Of a stretch of 64,000 nucleotides of DNA, positions 36,577 through 47,574 are shown one piece after another. A program made the translations under genes and the position numbers. The notes beneath the pieces are model-generated. The model saw nothing but the letters and a program-made list of their open reading frames with translations, had not been told where the DNA came from and did not search any database. The DNA is from Cubamyces lactineus (Eukaryota; Basidiomycota; Agaricomycetes; Polyporales; Polyporaceae), in the NCBI GenBank assembly GCA_022376465.1, contig JACDTU010000004.1, positions 992,001 to 1,056,000 on the forward strand, given 5' to 3'. The number at the start of each line of letters is the position of its first letter. Positions within the stretch are counted from its first letter, which is position 1.

Positions 36577-38257
36577 TCAAGCCTCAACCTCGACCTCACG
36601 CTTCTTCAGGACGAGGTCTTTGCCCATCATCCGCTTCCAGACGTGCTGGACGTCGTCGACAACAGTTTCAAAGTGCGAAGTCGCGTCGTACGAGCGGGTG
36701 ATGAAGATGTTGTCGCTCTCGCCAGAGGATGTAGGGGTATATAGCGAAGAAACCGAAACGAACCTACACATCGAACGTTAGCGGGGTGACACTATATCAG
36801 TTGCGTGTATTACTCACTTGTCGTAGATGGGGCCAAGGAGCTGGAGACCAGGGAGAATCTCCTGCTCAGGCCGGTCGGTCTCGACAATTGTACTGACAAT
36901 CGCGACGTAAACGTCCTTCGCGCAAACATTGTGCGTTGAAGACACCATCGCGATGTAGATATCTGTGCACTCTGGATTGAGTAAATGTATGCCAAGATTG
37001 GGTAATCGCTACGTACCGTTCCGCCTGCCGACCTGGTTCTGGGGGATAATGATCTGCGCGCTGTCGGCATCATCCGTGCCCGGGATCGGGTGCTTCAAGA
37101 AGCAGATAGCACGGATAACCTTGCCCTCCTCCACAACGCGGACCTTGCCGCCTTCGGCAGACTTACCAGCACCGAAGTAACTGGGGTCGCCGACGACCTG
37201 CTTGGCCTTCACGGTCTCGTTGCCGCTGCGCACGCCGACGAACTTGCCGTCTGCGTCCGTGACAATCTCGTCGATGGGCTTGTCCAGCATGTAGGTACCA
37301 CCGTAGATAGCACTGAGACGAGCGAATGCCTGGGGTAGCTCGCCGAGGCCGTAGAGTGGGTAGATGTAGGGAGACTTTCCGTAGCGAGCCATTGACGACG
37401 TGTAGAGGACGATACGCTCGTACGTTGGCTTCGCAGGCTTGGTCTTGTAGCTGTGCGACCATCAGCAATACAACATTCACGCTACCATGTCTCACTTACT
37501 CATCGTCCAAGTAGAGAGCCATAGCGTGACCAATGAAGTCCTGAGTACCGGGTTCAAGACCGAACTTCTCATACACCTGAGCCATGGTGTGCTTCTCCAA
37601 GTCGAGACCTGGCAGACACAGCATGTGTTGGATAGACTGAGGTGCGCTGCATTCATAGGAGTGACATACCTTGGTGAGTGTTCGGGTCATCGGCCCTCCA
37701 GTTCTGGAGGAACTCGAAGAACTTCTTAGCTCTCCGCTTCTCAAAGAGGCCCATAAGCGGGCTCTTGACGGCCTCCATCTCAGTAGAGGGGACCTTCGAG
37801 ATCTTGCCATCGCGATACACGAAGCTACCCGCGATCTGCTTGAACTCGAGGTACCGCGTCACATCGGTGTGGACGAGAATACGCGTGAGCTCTCCGGAAG
37901 CAATGATGAACTTGGGGATGAGGTCGACAGCGTAGTCGCGGTCGCGGCCGAGCTCAGCGGGAGGGGTCTGATCAGGGCGGAACTTGCGGTAGAGCTGGAC
38001 AGTATTCACGCATGTTGGTAGCTGGCAGATGGGGGATCGGGCCCGCACTGACCTGTGTAAGGTTCAAGCTCGCGCTGTCGCCACCGTAGTAGTCGTTCCG
38101 GTCCATGTGGAGGACCTTCTTGCCCTCAACGGACAGGAGGCCGGAAAGGATACACTCCGTCAGCCCGGTGCCGAGAACGATGACCTGTGATGGGACATCC
38201 ATTGAGCGACATCTCCTGCAGGTGATAGAGTGCACACACGTCATATTCTTCATCCAT
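36577..38257 (-). CDS. GDI1: Rab GDP-dissociation inhibitor
   Basis: Seven exons on the minus strand: 38257-38240 (18 nt), 38184-38053, 37994-37670, 37608-37500, 37450-37017, 36962-36818, 36763-36577; 449 aa, the normal GDI length. Conserved regions: [20 protein letters not shown] (dinucleotide-fold-like start), [70 protein letters not shown] (Rab-binding platform) and [17 protein letters not shown]. The protein extracts GDP-bound prenylated Rab GTPases from membranes and returns them, so it is an essential cytosolic factor of vesicle traffic. Splice sites are all standard. It converges on RAV1, 270 bp apart. Confidence 0.97.
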
Positions 38258-40697
38258 GGCTGGTGTCTGAGAGAGGTGGCGGAATGTGAGATGATGAGGG
38301 CGAGAAGGAGAGTTGCGAGCTGGACGATACACGAGCTGCTATATGGCCATCGATCCAGCACGTGCCGTAACATGGCTACGCGCTCCTCATCAAGATCCAG
38401 TCCCCGATCTCATGCATACACCATGCACCTTTGAGCAGCAAGGTCGCTGAACAGCTACGCTCGCAGGCCATTCATGGAACAAGATGTTGTCGTATGGTTA
38501 CGGAGATGTACGTCGGGACAAATGCCATGTCACATTCTGAGGTATTTAACCACATAGTACTGAGTGGCTGTTCACTACCTGAGCTCTTGAGACGGGCGCC
38601 GACATGTTGGACCGCGAATAGCTCATACTCCGACTCGGATTAGAGATGCAACCTCATCTTCGGAATCAGGTAGCTCTTGAGGTCATGAGTCTGAAGTACC
38701 GATTCTTCATCTGAGGTACTGCTAACAGGTGCATGAGCTTTCCGACTCCATCTTAATTCACAGTGTGAACGAGACGCTGGTGTGAATCGAGGCGAAGTAC
38801 ACCATGCATCATCCACATCCAGGTAGACCGGAGCTGTATTCTGGTAACCGTGAAAAAAAGGCACTGCGATGAAGATGGTTGCCTGGAGCATTTCTCCGGA
38901 CATCGATTGCGGAGGGTATGTATCCTTGAAAGGTCGTGAAGCTATGGCTCCCGCCACTTGCGTAGAGGACCTGCACCCATAGGGTAATCGATTGGCTGTG
39001 TAGCTGAGGGCGCAGATGATGTCAGAACTCTAGCGGCATACTTTGGCTGTGGTGGGGTCAGCTGTATGGTCCGATTGCAGAGCTCAGAACCGGCGTACCA
39101 CAGACTCAGCTCAGAAGAGTCTCCCTCGTGCCCACCCGCTTGTACCATCTGAACGTGGACGGCAAACAGTGCCGGACACGACACAACATCGGATGCTTCC
39201 AGCGGACATAGATGACGGCCGTACGTTACATCGCCGAGGTAAATACCTGCGAAGGCTGTCCTCAACAGCCCTCACTGTCAAGCGGACCACGCTCGGGATA
39301 GTGTCCGGTACCATGATGCAGCATCCGCCAACGGGTACTGTACCGCGTCAAATTTCGCAGTGATCGCCACTGAGGTTTGAAGGCATAGGCTCGGGTCCTT
39401 GGTGATTCGAAGGTCAGTCTGGGATGGAGGGGCGAAAGCCGTCGTGCGCAGTGGCCGATGGAAATCAACATTGGGGACATGTGCTCGCACCAGAACAAAT
39501 CCTTCTCGGGTCGGGCCACTAATCACGAACGGCTAGTATGCGCGGGCACCATAAGCGGCATGAGGAGATTCGTGCGACGTCAAAGTGTGATTTACAGTGG
39601 ATCGAGTTCCCGGACCCTGCAGGTAGGTGCTGCCGCGTTTATTCAAAGACGACAAACTTGCATTAGCTGCATTCATACCGTACGGCCAAGCATGGCCGCT
39701 GAAGAGTACGTTCCCCCGGATGTTGTGCTAGGAGTCCAAGAAAATTCATCGTCATAACAGCAACTTAAGAATTCATAGACCAGGGTATAACTTACCATAC
39801 GTGTGTTGAGCATGTTCGGATCCGTTACTAGAGGGCCCTACTTGTCTACTGCGGTGAGGTAGAGGCATGAAGTGAGCGTAAAAGTCAATTGGTTGAGATT
39901 CCCTGACGATAGATACTGAGATATAACTGGTGTACTCAGCTACTCAGCTACCTCCAAACGTAGCAAGCTATAGCTGGTAACTTAGACTCGGTTTCGACAT
40001 TGTGAGATCATGTTATAAGCACTCGGATTGAGAAGGACGCGCAGAGGTAAACTTCTTCATACCAAAATATCGTATAGATATAGACGCGACGTCGTGTATA
40101 TATACGACGACCAATAGATCTGGACCCACCCATCGCCCAGTCGAGACAAGGGTGGTGACCTGAACAAGTTGGTGCGCTCAAACTCCGGGACGGAGATATC
40201 GAGCAATGTTCTTGCGGCTGACGACGGCATGGCCACTGTACCAAGACGGCGGTGGAGATTGGTTGAGGCGGGAGAGGATGGGATGGGCCTGAGCCGCTGT
40301 GTGATCGAATTTTTGTGATACGTTCTTTGGGGAACGCAACATATCGCGCCACGGTCCGTGTTGCCTCCTTGGGCCGTGCCGCACTCGCCGCGATCGATAC
40401 GAGATCCAGCAGTCTGCTCAAACGCCTAGCCAGGAAATGGCCAGGAAGCGTCGGCATTCAGGAGATCGTCGCGTACACGTTCGTAGGGACGTAAGAGAGC
40501 ATTAACACGCGTCGGCCAATACGATGCGCGCGTGCACGAAGATTGAGTGCGATTGAAGGAGGCGGAGAGTTGGGACGATGCACGTATCGGCTGCCATCGA
40601 ACCATCATCTTCCCCTTTAGCTCCGCTCCCGCCTTAAATACCCCAGCGCCGTCTTTTCTTGCTCCCTCCATTGCACCTTCTGGTCTCCTCATCCACC
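38258..40697. other. Gene-poor stretch, 2.4 kb, between GDI1 and pyruvate kinase
   Basis: Divergent promoters at the two ends. Between them I see ORFs up to 149 codons in several overlapping frames without family features, and no transposon ends, tRNA or clear repeat. Confidence 0.4.
40634..40640 (+). promoter_or_regulatory. TATA-like box of pyruvate kinase
   Basis: TTAAATA, 58 bp upstream of the ATG at 40698 and followed by the C/T-rich leader typical of highly expressed fungal genes (TTTTCTTGCTCCCTCC). Confidence 0.5.
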
Positions 40698-42910
40698 ATG
40701 TCCTCCAACCCTACCTCTCGCATCGAATGGTCCGCGTCGCTCGACCCGACCAAGGCCCAGGTGCCGACGGAGGAGACCAAGTTCCACCGCAAGGTCCGTC
40801 GCTCTTTTTTGATCGACGGGTTGTCATATGCCCAGAAAACGCTGACCTTTCCCGCCACACAGACCGCCATAATCGCGACTATCGGTACGGTAAACGCTTC
40901 CCGACGTCTGCGTCTCGTGTCTGATGTGCCCGGAACGCGCCAGGTCCCAAGACTAACAATGTCGAGAAGCTGGCGGAGTTGCGTCGCGCGGGTGTGAACA
41001 TCGGTGCGTGTGATTTCCGCTCGCCTGCGTTCCGGTGTATAACCATGGCCCTCTGCTAGTTCGGATGAACTTTTCCCATGGCGAGTACGAGTGGCACAAG
41101 AGCGTCATCGACAACACCAGGAAGATGGTGTCTTGTAAGTACAGTGCCAAACTACGCGTTTCATCAATCACTCATGCACCTCCAGTGGACCCTGAGGGTC
41201 GCCCGGTTGCGATTGCTTTGGATACCGTGAGTGTAACAGCGAGAGGTCAACAGTCTAGCGTTCTAACTCTCCCCGCAGAAAGGCCCTGAAATCCGTACCG
41301 GTCTCATGAAGGACGGGATGGACGTGAGTCTCTAATCATGCTGCCCGTGAGACCATGTATTCATGTAATCTCTCTCCATTAGATTGCCATCAAGGCCGGG
41401 CACGAGTTCATTGTCTCCACCGACCCCAAGTACAAGGACCAATGCGACGACAAGGTCATGTACATGGACTATAGAAACCTGCCCAAGGTCACCGCGCCTG
41501 GCAAGCTCATCTACGTCGATGATGGTCAGTTGTTGGTCAATTCTGTGAAACATACTCGACCTAATCAGAACGCAGGTATCCTCTCTCTCCTCGTTCTCGG
41601 CATCGATGGCGACAACGTCCGCGTTCGCGCCCTCAACAACGGCACCCTGAGCTCGCGCAAGGGTGTCAACCTCCCCAAAACCGACGTCGACCTCCCCGCT
41701 CTGTCCGAGAAGGACAAGGCGGACCTGAAGTTCGGTGTCGAGAACGGCGTTGACATGATCTTCGCGTCCTTCATCCGTCGTGCGGAGGATGTGCGCGAGA
41801 TCCGCCGCGTCCTCGGCCCCGACGGCGCTAACATCAAAATCATCGTCAAGATCGAGAACGAGCAGGGTGTCGCGAACTTCGATGAGATCCTCGCCGAGAC
41901 TGACGGTGTCATGGTCGCCCGTGGTGACCTCGGTATCGAGATCCCGGCCAGCCAGGTCTTCCTTGCGCAGAAGATGATGATCGCGAAGTGCAACAAGGCT
42001 GGCAAGCCCGTCATTGTTGCGACCCAGATGCTCGAGTCCATGACGGTAAGATGGTTTGATGTCATTTTGAAGCTGCTGCTGACGGTTTTACGATGCAGTA
42101 CAACCCTCGCCCCACTCGTGCCGAGGTCAGCGACGTCGCGAATGCTGTTATGGATGGCGCGGACTGTGTTATGTTGTCCGGTGAGACTGCCAAGGGTGCC
42201 TACCCCATCCAGTCCGGTACGTTACCAGTCAAATTTACTTTTTGTTCTCACCCTGACGTTTGTGTGAAAGTCCTCATGATGGCGGAGACCTGCCTGCTCG
42301 CGGAGGCTGCCATCTGCTACCCTGCCCTCTACGACGAGCTTCGCACTGTTACGCCCCGCCCGACCGGCACGGTCGAGACTGTTGCGATCGCAGCGGTTGC
42401 TGCTGCGTCGGAGCAGAACGCCAGTGCTATTATTGTGCTGTCTACCAGCGGCAACACTGCACGCCTCATCTCTAAGTACCGCCCGTCGGTCCCGATCATC
42501 ACTGGTGAGTGAATAGAAAGCTAACGTTGTGGGAAACCGCTGACGTCGACGTCGATCATTGTTAGTCACGCGCAACCAGCAGACTGCCCGTCAAATTCAC
42601 CTGCACAGAGGCTGCTACCCGTTCTGGTACCCCGAGCCCCGTGGCATCGAGCCCCACCAGTGGCAGACGGACGTAAGGAACACGAATCGCGTTTTGGCAA
42701 TAGTCGAGGCTGACTGGTTTTGGCTAGGTCGACAACCGTATCCGCTTTGGTCTGCGCAACGCGCTGAAGCTGAACATTATCAAGACGGGTACTACGGTTG
42801 TTGCAGTGCAGGGTTGGAAGGGAGGATTGGGCCACACGAACACGCTCCGCATTCTGTCCGTGCCGACGGACCCTGCGGATTTGGCCCAGCAGCCTCTGGG
42901 CGCCAACTAG
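40698..42910 (+). CDS. PYK1: Pyruvate kinase
   Basis: Twelve exons: 40698-40793, 40863-40884 (22 nt), 40944-41003, 41060-41134, 41186-41226, 41279-41323, 41383-41524, 41576-42045, 42099-42216, 42271-42504, 42566-42672, 42728-42910; 530 aa. Last step of glycolysis: phosphoenolpyruvate plus ADP to pyruvate plus ATP, cytosolic. Seen motifs: [42 protein letters not shown], the active-site signature [55 protein letters not shown] and [15 protein letters not shown]. The C-terminal allosteric domain is complete ([20 protein letters not shown]). The fragmented 5' half and single large middle exon resemble other basidiomycete pyk genes as far as I know them. No anomalies. Confidence 0.97.
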
Positions 42911-43362
42911 GCGAGGACAGTCGAATGGACGCGGCGCAGTAGTTCGGTAGATGTATGACCAGTGTAATTGTAGTCAGGACAAGGGCCAATTGCAATGCAG
43001 ATAGACGGTCTGGTTCTCGGAAAGACAGAGCGTGAGGCTAGCGGCGAGAGGGCGGGGCCGTCGAGCGGAGTCGGCAGAGAGGGAAGATCAAAGGGGGAGA
43101 GGAAGGTCACGTGGCAGAGGCGAGGAAGAAGGAAAGGATGTGGCAGAGGCAGAGGCTGCTGTGTTTGCTTGCGCCTGAGCCTGAGTTGGCGGAGCGCGTT
43201 CACGACTGGACTCGGACTCGGGCAACGCTTCGTCTCTCTTCGCGGTGTCACTCCCCGTCTCCCCTCCTCTTCCTCCTCCTCCACCTCCCTCCACGGCGTC
43301 CTAGCCTATAGCTCCTCTAGTCGCCTCTCTTTCTCCCCCCGGCCGCCCTGGGTCGCCGCCAG
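42911..43362. other. Intergenic with pyrimidine-rich leader
   Basis: 3' flank of pyruvate kinase and promoter of the next gene. 43240-43345 is very C/T-rich (runs of TCC and CTC), typical of a fungal core promoter or leader. ORFs on both strands here are by-products of that bias. Confidence 0.5.
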
Positions 43363-45792
43363 ATGGCAACCTCAATATACTTTCCCCAACGCGCAAACGG
43401 CTTCGCCGAAAAACCGCGTACAGCAAACGGCCTCCCCATGCACTCTTCTGCCGTCCGCGAAAAGTGGCAGAGGCACTATCACAGTTCTTCATGGCTCGTG
43501 CCCATCTCCCTCCCCATCCCCGGCGTCCAGACACGTCGCCTCCGCCTCATGCTCCCCAACCTCCTCAAGCTGCACCACAGCACCATCGCCAGGTTCGGCA
43601 GAAGACGAGGGCGCATCTTCCTCGCGGTCGGCTTCCTCGCCGCCGTCCTCACCGTCGTCATGATGTTCTCCCTCCGCGACCGCTTCGTGCCAGAGGACAG
43701 GAGTTGGCCCACGTACCAGGAGCCTTCGACGCTCGTCTACCGCCGCGAAGACCTCCAGAGGATATGGGAGTGGGAGGTGGCTGCTGGGCATTACCCCAGT
43801 GCGCAGAAAAGTGCGTGTTACCCTTGATTGGTGTCGCTTCGCTGTCTGACGCGCCCGTGTAGTCCCGGAGAATATCGGTCTGACGACCCCTCCCATTAAC
43901 CCTGCCCTGCCTCCCAGAAAGTCGTCTTCGATCCCGAACAGGTTCCGCCCACCATCTGTGACCAACACCGTCGGTATCGGTGCCAAGCGTGTCTATCTCG
44001 ACATCCAGGCAAAGCCTCCGAACGTCGCTTACCCACCACGGCCGATGCCAGGCAGCGTCGCGGACATGGACGTGGTCATGGACCACTGCGACTTCTCGCA
44101 GAACAAGGTACGCGCTTTATCAGCTGCGCATGATATCAGCTCACACAGCTGTGCAGTATGTTCGCGACTGCCTCGAAGTCTTGCGCCTCGGCGGCGGCCT
44201 GGACAACGGTGCAAGGGTCCGAAGAGGGAAGATGGACGAATGGAAGTACATCTACGTGGAGGACGGAGAGCTCCAGAACAGCACCCAGATTGCGGCGCCC
44301 CAGATCAATACGGCACTTGCGCTCAAAAGCCAGGGCGTTGCGGACCCGAACGCCGCGTTCGTCAAGAAGCGCAACGCTGACTGGGAACCCCACGTCTACT
44401 TCCCGGCGCCCCAGAAGTACGTTGCGCACCACGACCGGCCTGAGGCTTGCGACGAAAACCCGCATCTGTTCCACATGTTCTGGACGGGTCCGTTCACGGA
44501 CAAGCCCTATCTCGCGCTGCTGTCGTTCTTGTACACGCAGAACCTTGGCTTGCACCTCGACCCGGAGCACAATGACCCCACCATCTGCCGGCCTCAGTTC
44601 TGGCTCTGGATCAACCCTGGCCCGGCTGCTTCTGTGCCGAACCCTACCGCCATGCGCGATATGTTCGAGCAGCTGAAGTCGAACCCCTGGGCGTCGCCTT
44701 TCCTCCATCCTCGATTCAAGGACGTTATTCAGTTCAAGCTGTGGAACACTACCGAGCAACTGGACGGTGTGCCCGAGCTCAAGGACGAGTGGAGGGTGCT
44801 TCGGGATGCTCTGTTCAACTCTGGCGGTGTCGTGGAGAAGATCCCCCAGCCGGCTGACTCGTCCTCTGAGGAGGGGGATGGCTCCTCAAGCAAGTCAGAG
44901 GAAGACGACAAGGTGAACCGTGTTGGTTCTAAGTCGCCCTCGTCTTACGACCGGCTGTCCGTCATTCTCTCCGACATGGCGCGGTTCGTTCTCTGCCACC
45001 GCTTCGGTGGGATCTACCTTGACGCCGATACCATCCTTCTGCGCGACTGGGAGGAGCTCTGGGGCTGGAAGGGCGCATTTGCGTACCGGTGGTCGCGTCT
45101 GGAGAGGTACAACACTGCCGTCTTGAAGCTGAACAAGGGATCTGCACTTGGCACGTTCCTCTTCCGCACGGCACTCAAGAACGGGTTGGATTTCCACCCC
45201 ATGACGGTCTCGAGGTATACGAAGGACGCAGCGCTGGAACCGTTGCTCCTTCGCTTGCCTGACGCGCTCTTCGACTCGGCGTGGCTTAACACGGAAGACT
45301 ATCAGCGGGAGCGTCCGCCACAGCCTTACTTCACTGAGTACGTTACGCAGTCCCCCCCATTCCTATATGGCGGGACTAATACTATTGACAGATTCGGTGA
45401 TTTCTTCTTTACTCCGCGGGAGAAGAGTGCAGCGCCTCAGGCTCTTGGCTTCAATGGCTTCTTCAGGGGCGCCTACTCGTATCACTTCCACAACTTCTGG
45501 TTCGTAGCAATTGGCTGCGTCTCTTCTAGCAAGTAGCTAATGGTGTGTCCACAGGTGGCAGCCGTTCGACCCCACAAGGAACTGGCCGGATTTGGGCCCT
45601 CGCTTCATAAACGGCGAGCGGATCGCGCGCGCGCAGGCGGACGCGAGTGTGACGGAACATAGCGAGTTCCCGGAAGACTTGGTTGCGGACGACAAGCGGG
45701 ATCTTGACTGGTCCGTCGTCCTGAAGCGGACGTTCGAGGCGTACATTCGTGGAGAGATCCCGAACATGTACGGCGAGTGGATCAAGTGGTGA
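43363..45792 (+). CDS. Type II membrane glycosyltransferase, GT32-like (DXD)
   Basis: Exons 43363-43810, 43863-44107, 44157-45337, 45392-45499 and 45555-45792 give 739 aa. A short basic cytosolic part is followed by one membrane segment at about 85-103 (IFLAVGFLAAVLTVVMMFSL), so it is probably a Golgi type II enzyme. The catalytic domain has HLFHMFWTGPF, LCHRFGGIYLDADTILLRDW (DXD at about 520-522, binding the sugar-nucleotide metal) and YSYHFHNFWWQPFDP, as in the DXD sugar-binding families related to OCH1/GT32. An acidic Ser/Glu insert (SSEEGDGSSSKSEEDD) sits just before the DXD part. The intron 45338-45391 is 54 nt and has no stop, so it could also be translated; it is called because a CTAAT branch and the conserved FTEFGDFFFTP favour removal. 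Donor and acceptor sugars are unknown. Confidence 0.85.
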
Positions 45793-46688
45793 TGGTGAAT
45801 GGGTCCTCTCCTACCCACATCCCCGGTGCAATAGCACCTCCACTACCCCCAGTCTCGCGATGCCTCGGGCGTTGGCGCATACCATTTCTTCTTCTGGTGT
45901 ATATATCTTTGTTTATCGACACCTTTAGACCTCCCCTTCTCTGTTTGTTCTGCTGTCTGGTCTCCTCAACACGACTTTCCCCCTCCATTGTCACTTCTCC
46001 TGCCCGGTCCAACATGCTATCACCCTACATAGCCTCTAGTCCGTTAACCCAATTCCATGTAATACGACTGGCTTGGACACAGCACACATTCCCCGCTGCC
46101 CCTATTGACATCCTCCGGTGTTTGGTTATGCGTCGCGAGGTCGGAACCGTCGGATATGGCACGGTACCTTGCGACGACCAGGTCTTTCTCTTCTATATGA
46201 CCCCACCCAGCATGCATGCATACGCTAGTCACGGTCCGTTATCTCCTTCAGCCGAACGATACCCCCCAGTAGACACGCCCAGCCAGCTTTTCGCCCTCCC
46301 TACTCGCCCTTGCCATCCCTGCTGTATCCGTTTGTCTTGATGCCCGTGAAGAATAGTACCCAATCCAAAAGCTCGATATCCGATGACGACCGTCTTCGCG
46401 GTATTGATGGGACTGAGGGCGTGCAGCTGGCTGCTGGCCGGGGGTGATGTGAGTTGTGGGAGCGCGAACACTACGTATACTGATTTTGGCAAGCCGCCTT
46501 CCACGAACACCGCGTCCTCTGACTGCGCCGCAGAGAAAGCCTCAAGCTCTCTTCCCGTGAAGGCCACCCGTGTCCGAAGACCGGTTTGCCAGTGAGACCA
46601 TCTATCCAAATTCCGCGATAACCTCAAGCTAAGTGCCACCTAGTACTACTTACCGGGTATACAGTATCGTAGCCACCACGATATCGAC
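45793..46688. other. Intergenic, 0.9 kb
   Basis: 3' flank of the glycosyltransferase and promoter of the phosphatase. ORFs at 45777-46340 (+) and 46229-46639 (-) have no family features. Nothing else seen. Confidence 0.45.
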
Positions 46689-47417
46689 ATGTCCGAAAAG
46701 CTCTCCGTCCTGGTCGTCTGCCTCGGGAACATCTGCCGCTCGCCCGTCGGGGAGGCCGTCCTGCGGCACGTCGCGCAGGAGCGCGGGATCGATATTACGG
46801 TCGACTCTGCGGGCACGTCCAACTACCACATCGGCGAGGATCCCGACGATCGGTGGGTGATTCCTCTCTCCTTTGTGCGTATACGGGACGGGCGGAAGTT
46901 CTGAACGAGTTGTGTGTTGTAGGTCGATAGCGATATGCCGCAAGGTACTGAACACGTTCTGCAGTACTACTTCGACTCGAAGCCCTAGTCTCTTGCACAA
47001 ATCAAGGGCCCGGAGCTCGAGCTCGAGCACTCGAACATCTAACTGACTGCGCGATTGTTCGCAGTTCAAGGTGCCCATCAAGCACTCCGCGCGGCAGGTG
47101 CAAGCGGACGACTTCCGGCGGTTCACGCACATCCTCGCCGCGGACGAGGCGAACCTCCGGAACCTGAACCGCGTCAAGCCGCGCGACGCGAAGGCGGAGG
47201 TGCGCCTCTGGGGCTCGTACCTCGACAACGCGCCCATCCCGGACCCGTACTACGGCGGCATGGCGAGTGTTGGTTTTGTTGTGCGGTATTTTAGGACGAT
47301 ATGCTGACTGATGGCGCGAAATAGGACGGCTTCGAGGAGGTGTATCATCAATGCGTGAAGCTCTCGAACGCGTTCCTTGACGAGGTCGTAGGCAAGAGCA
47401 CCCAAGGCGTGGAGTGA
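46689..47417 (+). CDS. Low-molecular-weight protein-tyrosine phosphatase
   Basis: Exons 46689-46852, 46923-46944 (22 nt), 47065-47262 and 47325-47417 give 158 aa, the exact family size. The P-loop VCLGNICRSP starts the protein (nucleophile Cys11, Arg17), the general acid Asp122 is in IPDPYYGG, and SARQVQADDF, THILAADEANLRNL and VRLWGSYLD match the fold. It hydrolyses phosphotyrosine in the cytosol. Two oddities: the second intron is 120 nt, about twice the local norm, and the third begins with GC (ATG|GCGAGT), giving the family's usual GGMDGFEEVY; a GT donor six bases later would insert Ala-Ser. All active-site residues are intact. Confidence 0.93.
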
Positions 47418-47574
47418 TCGCTCATTAGCTAGTACTAGGTAATACCTCCGCCATATCCCACTGATTCAAAAATAGTGGCTCACACCAGCGCAGAAGAGAA
47501 GGTGAACGCGTGCATCGATATAATACAGTGTATTCCATGTATCCTAGACCAGCAAGCAAGTCATCCTACGCGCC

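Noticed and set aside
40008..40457. 149-codon minus-strand ORF upstream of pyruvate kinase
   Set aside because: Overlaps other ORFs in the same stretch and has no ordered hydrophobic pattern or known motif.
42907..43663. Long ORFs on both strands around the pyrimidine-rich leader of the GT32-like gene
   Set aside because: They arise from C/T-rich composition; runs of Ser/Pro or Glu/Arg show no domain, and the real gene is in another frame.
45777..46639. Opposed ORFs of 136-187 codons between the glycosyltransferase and the phosphatase
   Set aside because: Mutually overlapping in opposite strands, no family features, and they start inside or next to the ends of real genes.
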